Origin: Actinomycetota bacterium
Lineage (GTDB): Bacteria; Actinomycetota; Acidimicrobiia; Acidimicrobiales; Microtrichaceae
Length of the DNA: 5,155 bases
Assembly (NCBI GenBank): GCA_009700815.1
Contig: WLLG01000189.1
Span: 1-5,155 of the forward strand
Direction of reading: 5' to 3'
In this document: positions 1 through 5,155 of the stretch, in pieces
Numbering within the stretch: position 1 is the first letter of the stretch
Layout of the letters: the number at the start of each line of letters is the position of its first letter
Program-made: the position numbers and the translations under genes
Notes under the pieces: model-generated
The model's input: the letters and a program-made list of their open reading frames with translations, nothing else
Told to the model about the DNA's origin: nothing
The model's database searches: none

Positions 1-1274
1 TAGCAAGGGAAGTCTCGGCACTTGGGGACGAGGCTCGCGCCGAGGGCTGGCCACTCGAAATCAGCTCGGCGCTTGTCGGGTCTTGCACGAACTCCTCCTA
101 TGAGGACATCACCCGGGCGGCTTCGATTTTGCGATTCGCCGCTGCAAACGGTCTGGCTGTCAAGGTCCCGCTCATGATCACTCCCGGTTCCGAGCAGGTT
201 CGCGCCACGATCGCCCGAGATGAACTCCTGAGCACCTTCGAAGCCGCTGGCGCAACTGTGTTGGCTAATGCCTGCGGGCCCTGCATTGGCCAATGGGATC
301 GGCCTACAGCGGCAAACGACCACCCGAACACCATTGTGACCAGCTACAACCGAAACTTTCCGAAGCGCAACGATGGCTCTGTGAACACGCTGGCCTTTGT
401 CACCTCACCAGAGACAGTTGTGGCACTCGCACTTGCCGGGACGCTGGACTTTGATCCAATCAGCGACACACTCACCAACTCTTCCGGTGAGCAGGTGCTT
501 TTGCCCGAGCCCATCGGAGAAGAACTTCCTGCGCTCGGATTCACGCCAGGCGAGAACACCTTTGTGTCTCCCCCACAAGATCGCAGCGGGATCAGCGTCA
601 AGGTTTCGCCGACCTCGGATCGCTTGCAGCTTCTCGAACCATTCCTCGCTTGGGACGGAAAGGACTACCTCGACCTGCCGATCCTGCTTAAGGCACAAGG
701 TAAGTGCACCACCGATCACATCTCTATGGCAGGGCCTTGGCTCAAATATCGGGGACACCTTGAGAACATCTCGGGCAACCTCTTTCTGGGTGCCATCAAT
801 GCCTTTACTGGCGAGGCCGGCCAGGGCAAGGACCAACTCGATGGGACAACAAAGTCCTTCCCTGATATTGCAAAGCATTACCACGAGGCGGGACAACGCT
901 GGGTTGCAGTTGGAGACGAGAACTGGGGGGAAGGTTCCTCACGTGAGCACGCTGCCATGGAGCCCAGATTCCGCGGTGCCGCAGCAATCATCGTTCGCAG
1001 TTTCGCACGCATCCACGAAGCCAATCTCAAGAAGCAGGGAGTGTTGGCACTTACCTTTGCCGAGCCCGAGGTCTACGACGTCATTGGCGAGGACGACCGG
1101 ATCAGCATTCTCGGCCTAGCAGACCTTCAGCCCGGCAAGCCCGTTGAATGTCTGCTCACCAAACCCGACGGAACCTCGCTGAGTTTCTTAGGGAATCAGA
1201 CGATGAGCCCTGAACACATTGAGTGGTTCCGTGCTGGCTCTGCTCTCAATATCATCCGCGCTCGCACTGCCTAG
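1..1274 (+). CDS. acn: Aconitate hydratase, mitochondrial type, C-terminal part (5' end outside the window)
   Basis: Aconitase interconverts citrate and isocitrate via cis-aconitate in the cytoplasmic TCA cycle. The frame is open from base 3 with no start, so 423 C-terminal residues of a protein that normally has about 750-780 are present. SCTNS carries the first cluster cysteine (window residue 28) and CGPC carries the other two (91 and 94). These spacings of 63 and 66 equal those of mitochondrial aconitase Cys358/421/424. Extending that register puts Arg at 117, 122 and 250 (equivalents of Arg447, 452 and 580) and Ser312-Ser313-Arg314 in GEGSSREH (equivalents of Ser642, 643 and Arg644). The segment therefore holds the rest of the cluster domain and the complete C-terminal swivel domain, starting near the KCTTDHIS motif. 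All catalytic residues checked are intact. The wording (SYNRNF, SFARIHEANLKKQG) matches the mitochondrial-type rather than the IRP1/AcnA or AcnB type. An internal TTG at 129 is not a start, because homology continues upstream of it. The stop is TAG at 1272. Confidence 0.97.
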   Translation, partial: AREVSALGDEARAEGWPLEISSALVGSCTNSSYEDITRAASILRFAAANGLAVKVPLMITPGSEQVRATIARDELLSTFEAAGATVLANACGPCIGQWDRPTAANDHPNTIVTSYNRNFPKRNDGSVNTLAFVTSPETVVALALAGTLDFDPISDTLTNSSGEQVLLPEPIGEELPALGFTPGENTFVSPPQDRSGISVKVSPTSDRLQLLEPFLAWDGKDYLDLPILLKAQGKCTTDHISMAGPWLKYRGHLENISGNLFLGAINAFTGEAGQGKDQLDGTTKSFPDIAKHYHEAGQRWVAVGDENWGEGSSREHAAMEPRFRGAAAIIVRSFARIHEANLKKQGVLALTFAEPEVYDVIGEDDRISILGLADLQPGKPVECLLTKPDGTSLSFLGNQTMSPEHIEWFRAGSALNIIRARTA

Positions 1275-1343
1275 CGAGTCACCAATTCGTAGCTAGCGGG
1301 GTGGCGCCTGCGGGCACCATGAGTGATGCTGCACCTGCTGTTA

Positions 1344-1352
1344 GAGGGAGGG
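1344..1352 (+). promoter_or_regulatory. Strong G-rich Shine-Dalgarno site of the acyltransferase gene
   Basis: GAGGGAGGG, with the core GGGAGG at 1346-1351, ends 8 bases before the GTG at 1360. It supports that GTG as the start, since no other in-frame start lies nearby with such a site. The G-tract can also pair over six bases with the loop UCUCCC of the C-rich small RNA at the right end of the window; this is an inference from complementarity only. The remaining 85-bp gap after the aconitase gene shows no convincing terminator. A possible -10 (TATCAT, 1250-1255, inside the aconitase end) lacks a matching -35, so the gene may be read through from aconitase or have its own weak promoter. Confidence 0.8.
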
Positions 1353-1359
1353 TCAGGTT

Positions 1360-3432
1360 GTGACAACGATCGTCGAGGAACCCCGCAGCCTTGCTCTGTC
1401 GCAGGCAGAACCACTCCCGCACGTGCCTGGTTTGGATGGCCTTCGGGCCGTTGCAGTCATGTTGGTGCTGTTCTTTCACGCAGACTTCCCGTGGATGCAG
1501 GGTGGGTTTTTGGGGGTGTCACTCTTTTTCACGCTGTCAGGATTCCTGATCACCTCCCTGCTTCTGCGGGAGTGGTGGAATACCTCATCGATGAGCGCCG
1601 GAAGTTTTTGGACACGCAGGTTACGACGCCTGACCCCAGCAGCCTGGACGGTCATTGCGGGAGTACTACTCCTTGGCGTGTTCCGAGTCTGGGAAGACAG
1701 CCAACTTCGCGACCTTCGTAGCGACGTTCCTTGGTCGATTGTCGATCTGGTGAATTGGCACTTCATTTCCGTTGGTACCAGTTACGGCGAAGCATTTTCT
1801 GCACCTTCCCCGCTTGAGCATTTCTGGAGTCTCGCAGTAGAAACTCAGTTCTACGCCCTGTTGCTGATCGTGATTGGCACTGTCTTAGTTCTAGGTAGAC
1901 CCACGACCCGACGGGTTCGCCTGAATCGCCTGGTTGCAACTCTTCTGGCCGCCACAGTCATGTCGGCCACGGCCAATCTGCTGCTGGCCAGGAACTCGAT
2001 GGATCGTGCATATTTTGGCACCGATACCCGAGCAGCCGAGATGCTGATCGGAGCATTGCTGGCATGCGCAACCCTTCGCCACCTGCGATTGAGTTCCCAG
2101 ATTGCTCGCAAAGCCCTCGCCGTCGCCGCACTGATTGCCGTTGTTGCCATCCTCGCGCTGAGCAATCTGGCCCGCTTGGACTCAACCTGGCTCTACCCCT
2201 GGGGCTTGCTCTGCAGCGCAGTCTGCACCGCTGCCCTCATCGGCAGCGTGATTCAGGGCGGAGTTCTGACTCGACTGCTTCAGATGCGAGTTCTGGTCAA
2301 CCTGGGCAGAATTAGCTACGGGGTGTACCTCATCCACTGGCCAATATTTCTGTGGCTGACCCCACAGCGAACCTCGCTAGGGCTCTGGCCACTTTTCGCA
2401 GTACGAATGGCCATCGTCATACCCCTAGCTCTGTTGCTGTTCCAGTTCGTGGAGCGTCCAATACGTACCGGCGTAGTACCCATCCGCAGTCGCGCAGTGG
2501 TGGTGGTTCCGCTTGCAGCGGGTGTTCTGGTAGTGGCCACCTTGGCCCTCACTAGGGACCTTCCGCCTGCCCCATCGTTTCTTCAACCACGAGCCATGGG
2601 AGAAATCTCCACGTCGAGTCCCAGTTTTGGGAAGCAGTCCGATTCGGCCCAACGAGGCTTCGGCCTGCTGCCAGTACTCCCCGAACCGATCACACCTGCA
2701 GCAACACCGGCCTCTCCCCGGCCACCAGCGCGGGTCTTACTCGTAGGAGACAGCGTGGCTGCAAGCCTGCAGGACGCACTCGCAGAGTCCTTAACTGCTC
2801 GCGGGATTACCTTTGCATCTGTGGCAACTCCGGGGTGTGGGGTAATCGTTGGAGTTCCCGGCAAGGGCCCAGACAAGCCAATCACGATGATGGGCAATGT
2901 GATGGTTGCTGAATGTGAGAATTCCATTCCTCAGCGACAAAACGAATCTGTAGCTCAGTTCAATCCCGACCTAGTTATTTCGCTCTCTGTCTGGGAGGGC
3001 ATTGATCGCACGGTCAATGACGTCTGGTACGAGTTCGGCACTCCCGAGTCGGACACCATGTTGCAGCAGTTGTTCACCGATACCTACAACCGCCTGACAT
3101 CTGAAGGTGCAGCCGTGGCATGGGTGCGCATGCCCGATACGGTTGCTGCTCGCAACACTCCGACCGGCAGCCCAAGCCCGCAGGACTTGCAGACAACGGC
3201 ACATCTACGGGAACTGATCGATCGCTATGTTGCTAGTCAGCCATCTGCAACAGCTATCGACTTGGCCGGCTTTGTCTGCCCTGAGCTTCCATGTCCTACT
3301 CAGAGAGATGGGCTGACACTTCGCCCGACTGACGGGCTGCACTTCGACACTCCAGAGGGCGCCCGTTATGTGGCAGAGCACATGAGCGACCTGATTACCC
3401 AGATGGACTTGAATCAGATTGCCAAGCAGTAA
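1360..3432 (+). CDS. Membrane O-acyltransferase of the OafA/YrhL type: acyltransferase-3 domain fused to SGNH domain
   Basis: Members move an acyl group, usually acetyl, across the cytoplasmic membrane and onto a hydroxyl of a surface polysaccharide, lipopolysaccharide-like glycan, peptidoglycan or secondary metabolite; the acceptor here is unknown. Residues 25-400 form the multi-helix acyltransferase-3 domain. It shows Arg29-x10-His40 in the first helix, FFTLSGFLIT (56-65), a basic RRLRRLTP loop (86-93), EHFWSLAVETQFY with His154 and Glu161 (153-165), ISYGVYLIHWP (318-328) and VERPIR (364-369). The last helix is about 379-398. A Pro/Ser/Ala-rich linker (about 400-457) leads to the extracytoplasmic SGNH domain, with GDS (Ser465 nucleophile), a glycine block near PGCG (491-494) and Asp658-x2-His661. 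Cysteine pairs 493/519 and 640/645 could form disulphides. The length of 690 is normal for the fused class. The GTG start has a strong Shine-Dalgarno site 8 bases upstream. Block III lacks a recognisable GxND asparagine. The family call is firm; the substrate is not known. Confidence 0.95.
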   Translation: MTTIVEEPRSLALSQAEPLPHVPGLDGLRAVAVMLVLFFHADFPWMQGGFLGVSLFFTLSGFLITSLLLREWWNTSSMSAGSFWTRRLRRLTPAAWTVIAGVLLLGVFRVWEDSQLRDLRSDVPWSIVDLVNWHFISVGTSYGEAFSAPSPLEHFWSLAVETQFYALLLIVIGTVLVLGRPTTRRVRLNRLVATLLAATVMSATANLLLARNSMDRAYFGTDTRAAEMLIGALLACATLRHLRLSSQIARKALAVAALIAVVAILALSNLARLDSTWLYPWGLLCSAVCTAALIGSVIQGGVLTRLLQMRVLVNLGRISYGVYLIHWPIFLWLTPQRTSLGLWPLFAVRMAIVIPLALLLFQFVERPIRTGVVPIRSRAVVVVPLAAGVLVVATLALTRDLPPAPSFLQPRAMGEISTSSPSFGKQSDSAQRGFGLLPVLPEPITPAATPASPRPPARVLLVGDSVAASLQDALAESLTARGITFASVATPGCGVIVGVPGKGPDKPITMMGNVMVAECENSIPQRQNESVAQFNPDLVISLSVWEGIDRTVNDVWYEFGTPESDTMLQQLFTDTYNRLTSEGAAVAWVRMPDTVAARNTPTGSPSPQDLQTTAHLRELIDRYVASQPSATAIDLAGFVCPELPCPTQRDGLTLRPTDGLHFDTPEGARYVAEHMSDLITQMDLNQIAKQ

Positions 3433-3450
3433 GCCTCGGTCAGTGCAGGG

Positions 3451-4926
3451 TCAGTCAGTGCCCGGTCGGCGGTCCGTCTCGTGATCGCTGGCCCACTCGA
3501 CGTCATCGGGTACCACTCCCCCGGGATAGGTTCGAGCCAAGTCATCTTGTGAGGGCGAACGCAGGGAACGTGACTCCTCGGGAAGCAACGCAGAGATCGC
3601 TGACATCACCCGTTTGGTCTCTGAGTCAAGATCATCAGTTCCCAGTTCAACGGGGGCACCCACCGTGATGTGTACCTTGGGCGGCCGCAGCACCTGCGTC
3701 ACGTCTGGGAACCGTGAACTACGGGGCCAGACCTGTTCGGTTCCCCACAGCCCGATAGGAATAATCGGTGCACCCGTTGCCTGAGCCAGCCGAACTGCAC
3801 CCCAACGGCCTTGGAGTTCGGGATGAAAGAAGGCCGGGCCGCGTGGAATTGTTCCCTGAGGCATCAGCGCAACCATTTCGCCTGCTTCTAGGGCGTCCTC
3901 GGCAGCGCGCAGGGGTGCGTCTGAGCCAGTCCCGCGGTCCACTCTGATTCCGCCAAGAGCCGTCACGACATCACCCACAAGCGGGGCATCAAAGACCTCT
4001 TTTTTGCCAAGAAAGCGAGCGGGCCGACCACCACGAGCAAGAAGAAATGAGATTGCGAGCGGGTCAAAGTAGGAGCGATGGTTTCCCACCAGAATTGCTG
4101 GGCCATCTGTCGGCAGATTCTCGAGCCCGTCGATTCCAAAGCGAACCCATGGAAAGAGCTGCGGCTGGGCTAGGAGGAGCAGCAACCGTTGCGGCTCAAT
4201 GCCGGCAAACTTGGGCACTCCTGGGGGTACATCAAAGTGCATGACTGGCCAACGTCGGATGGTGGCCTGAGCAAACATGCGTGGGTCTGGATTCACAGCG
4301 CGCGGGTTACCCACCTGGGACAGCAAGGGGACGTCGTAATAGCTATCCGAGTAGGCGTAACTCTCATCGAGGTCCACCTGATGGCTCTGTGCCCATTGCC
4401 GCACTGCTCGGGCCTTACCCTTACCCCAAACGAATTCGCCATCGATGGTTCCGTCATAGTGCCCGCCGCTATGGCCGTAGCGAGTTGCCACTACATCATC
4501 AAAAGAGAGCGCCTCTGCTAGCGGAGCAATCAGATCCGCTGGTGTGGTGGTCGCCATGACCAGTTTGCGACCGGCAGCGCGATGCTCCTCGATCTCTTGT
4601 AGTGCGAAGGGCAGAACTGACTGCAAGAGCTGAGCTGTTGCGATGTCTGCTGCCTCTTGCACAAGTTCAATAGCCCAGCCCCGCGCAGCGCGTGCACCTT
4701 GTCGGGAAATCATCATGGATGGCCAGGTTTCACCGATGAGATTGAAAATCCCGAATGCCACCGACTCAATTCCCGAGGTCGAACCTGACAGCAGCCCAAC
4801 CCGCCTGAGCGCATCACTAATGATCGGTCCGCTTGCTCCAGCTAGCAAGGTCCGGTCAAGATCAAAGAATGCCGCACCCGTCGTGGATAACTGGGCGCTG
4901 CTGGAGCCGTTCTGCGATGTCTGCAT
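3451..4926 (-). CDS. Bifunctional HAD-IB family phosphatase / 1-acyl-sn-glycerol-3-phosphate acyltransferase
   Basis: The N-terminal half is a HAD subfamily IB hydrolase (SerB-like). Motif I is FFDLDRTLL with Asp22 and Asp24, motif II is LVMATTT (about 122-128), the motif III lysine lies in WGKGK (167-171), and motif IV is SDSYYD with Asp194 and Asp198. The C-terminal half is a PlsC-type acyltransferase: NHRSYFD with His283 and Asp288 (HX4D), GGIRVDRG (325-332), MPQGTIPRG (355-363) and IIPIGLWG (388-395). A Leu-rich stretch at 248-252 just before it may help membrane association. PlsC enzymes acylate lysophosphatidate to phosphatidate at the inner face of the membrane. The HAD substrate is unknown; a lipid phosphate or phosphoserine-like compound are guesses. 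Mycobacterial PlsC (Rv2483c) has the same two-domain build. The acyltransferase motif reads PQGT instead of the common PEGT, apparently usual in this subfamily. The ATG at 4924-4926 is the only likely start: an in-frame TGA lies nine codons upstream, with only a CTG between. No Shine-Dalgarno site is visible. The gene converges on the acyltransferase gene with an 18-bp gap. Confidence 0.95.
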   Translation of the reverse strand: MQTSQNGSSSAQLSTTGAAFFDLDRTLLAGASGPIISDALRRVGLLSGSTSGIESVAFGIFNLIGETWPSMMISRQGARAARGWAIELVQEAADIATAQLLQSVLPFALQEIEEHRAAGRKLVMATTTPADLIAPLAEALSFDDVVATRYGHSGGHYDGTIDGEFVWGKGKARAVRQWAQSHQVDLDESYAYSDSYYDVPLLSQVGNPRAVNPDPRMFAQATIRRWPVMHFDVPPGVPKFAGIEPQRLLLLLAQPQLFPWVRFGIDGLENLPTDGPAILVGNHRSYFDPLAISFLLARGGRPARFLGKKEVFDAPLVGDVVTALGGIRVDRGTGSDAPLRAAEDALEAGEMVALMPQGTIPRGPAFFHPELQGRWGAVRLAQATGAPIIPIGLWGTEQVWPRSSRFPDVTQVLRPPKVHITVGAPVELGTDDLDSETKRVMSAISALLPEESRSLRSPSQDDLARTYPGGVVPDDVEWASDHETDRRPGTD

Positions 4927-4932
4927 CTGCAG

Positions 4933-4938
4933 ACAGTA
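4933..4938 (-). promoter_or_regulatory. Candidate -10 element for leaderless transcription of the HAD/PlsC gene
   Basis: Read on the minus strand, TACTGT fits the TANNNT -10 pattern of actinobacterial housekeeping sigma factors. Exactly six bases separate it from the ATG, so transcription would begin at or next to the A of the start codon. This agrees with the absence of a Shine-Dalgarno site. Leaderless mRNAs are common in actinobacteria. No good -35 hexamer is seen about 17 bases upstream. The element is inferred from position and sequence only. Confidence 0.5.
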
Positions 4939-4980
4939 CTGCCGAACGGCTCAAATTGCCTGACGTCTACTGGCTTTGGG

Positions 4981-5104
4981 GAAAAAGGCCGAAGGACTGG
5001 CGGGGGGAGCCAGTCCTTCAGCAGGTGAGTCATCAGATCGGGGGGAGACCCGATGACTCTGGCACGAGGGGGGCTTTCGCCCGCACCCCCGGCGTTTGTG
5101 TATG
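4981..5104 (-). ncRNA. 6C-type small RNA with three C6 tracts
   Basis: 6C RNAs are actinobacterial small RNAs defined by two hairpins whose loops hold six or more cytosines; the mycobacterial member B11 acts on mRNAs through these C-rich loops. On the minus strand this region has both. The central hairpin pairs GAGTCATC (5052-5059) with GATGACTC (5027-5034) around a 17-base loop containing CCCCCC (5040-5045). The 3' hairpin pairs GAAGGACTGGC (5009-5019) with GCCAGTCCTTC (4991-5001) around the loop TCCCCCC (5002-5008), followed by a T-tract. A further 5' hairpin, GGGC-GAAA-GCCC (5071-5082), runs into a third CCCCCC (5068-5073). A promoter upstream puts the 5' end near 5103-5105 and the terminator puts the 3' end near 4982, giving about 120 nt. 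No open reading frame competes for this stretch. The ends are predictions; the family call rests on structure plus C6 loops, not on a covariance search. Confidence 0.87.
4982..5022 (-). terminator. Intrinsic terminator of the 6C-type RNA
   Basis: On the minus strand, an 11-bp perfect stem (5009-5019 with 4991-5001) extends by a U-G wobble and two G-C pairs to 14 pairs (5009-5022 with 4988-5001). The loop is TCCCCCC. One base after the stem comes TTTTT (4982-4986). This is a classical Rho-independent terminator whose loop also carries a C6 tract, so termination hairpin and regulatory hairpin are the same element. It should stop the small RNA about 55 bases before the start of the HAD/PlsC gene and insulate that gene from upstream transcription. 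Confidence 0.9.
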
Positions 5105-5110
5105 AAGTTA

Positions 5111-5139
5111 AAGGTAGCCTGAAGCAAGCACTCTTTCAA
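5111..5139 (-). promoter_or_regulatory. Candidate sigma-70-type promoter of the 6C-type RNA
   Basis: On the minus strand TTGAAA (5134-5139, five of six to TTGACA) is followed after exactly 17 bases by TACCTT (5111-5116, fitting TANNNT). Transcription would start about six or seven bases further on, near 5103-5104, just ahead of the first hairpin. The spacing and the match to the RNA boundary support the call; the start site is not proven. A second TANNNT-like hexamer, TAACTT at 5105-5110, has no suitable -35. Confidence 0.65.
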
Positions 5140-5144
5140 GCACT
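5125..5144 (-). repeat. Direct repeat AGTGCTTG, two copies at 12-bp period over the -35 region
   Basis: AGTGCTTG occurs at 5137-5144 and again at 5125-5132 on the minus strand, start to start 12 bp. The first copy overlaps the TTGAAA -35 hexamer; the second lies in the spacer. Tandem sites placed like this could bind a regulator of the small RNA promoter. I do not recognise a known operator in it, and a period of 12 is not a whole helical turn, so it may be chance. Confidence 0.4.
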
Positions 5145-5155
5145 TAGTCAAGATA

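Noticed and set aside
397..1119. A 240-codon plus-strand open frame and several minus-strand frames inside the aconitase region.
   Set aside because: They lie in other frames of a gene with clear conserved active-site residues. Their translations are rich in Ser, Arg and Pro and show no family motif.
1295..1320. GC-rich stretch after the aconitase stop as a possible terminator.
   Set aside because: Only a few bases pair (GGTG with CACC) around a poorly matched interior, and no T-tract follows.
1319..1363. A 14-codon ATG reading frame (MSDAAPAVRGRVRL) whose TGA overlaps the GTG start of the acyltransferase gene, as in translational coupling.
   Set aside because: There is no Shine-Dalgarno site and no -10-like element placed for leaderless initiation. 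The purine-rich part of the frame is explained by the downstream ribosome site, so the overlap is probably chance.
3439..3461. Direct repeat GTCAGTGC (3439-3446 and 3454-3461) at the junction of the convergent genes.
   Set aside because: Two 8-base copies, the second inside the coding end of the minus-strand gene. No hairpin with T-tract and no sign of a mobile element, so this is probably chance.
4978..5073. Four G-tracts on the plus strand (4978-4981, 5002-5007, 5040-5045, 5068-5073) as a possible G-quadruplex.
   Set aside because: The loops between tracts exceed 20 bases, and the tracts are better explained as complements of the C6 loops of the minus-strand RNA.
4833..5151. Short open frames on both strands across 4833-5151.
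   Set aside because: They run through the RNA hairpins and the start of the HAD/PlsC gene and lack ribosome sites or recognisable motifs. The stem-loops, C6 tracts and terminator explain the sequence better.

Overview
The window looks like chromosomal DNA of an actinomycetote (actinobacterium) of moderate GC, in the high 50s percent by eye sampling. Three things point there. A HAD-phosphatase/PlsC acyltransferase fusion of the kind seen in mycobacterial PlsC lies on the minus strand. Upstream of it is a small RNA with the hallmarks of the actinobacterial 6C RNA family (C6 tracts in hairpin loops). Its -10-like elements fit the TANNNT pattern of actinobacterial housekeeping promoters. Species cannot be told from the sequence.

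Layout. Positions 1-1274 (+) hold the C-terminal 423 residues of a mitochondrial-type aconitase (TCA cycle), with all three iron-sulphur cysteines and the main active-site residues at the expected spacing. After an 85-bp gap, 1360-3432 (+) encodes a 690-residue membrane acyltransferase (acyltransferase-3 domain plus extracytoplasmic SGNH domain), probably O-acylating a cell-surface glycan. Only 18 bp separate it from the convergent gene at 3451-4926 (-), a 491-residue HAD-IB phosphatase fused to a 1-acylglycerol-3-phosphate acyltransferase domain (phospholipid synthesis). I see no terminator hairpin with a T-tract between the convergent pair.

Positions 4927-5155 have no protein gene but are dense in signals, all on the minus strand: a sigma-70-like promoter (5111-5139) overlapped by a direct repeat, a roughly 120-nt 6C-type RNA (about 4982-5104) with three C6 tracts, its intrinsic terminator, and a -10-like element placed for leaderless transcription of the HAD/PlsC gene.

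The three proteins do not form an obvious pathway. The aconitase is central metabolism; the other two are acyl-transfer enzymes of the envelope (surface glycan and membrane lipid). The 6C RNA is the most interesting element: it belongs to a known but sparsely characterised regulatory class. This copy shows an extra 5' hairpin with a third C6 tract and two mutually exclusive pairings in its central hairpin.
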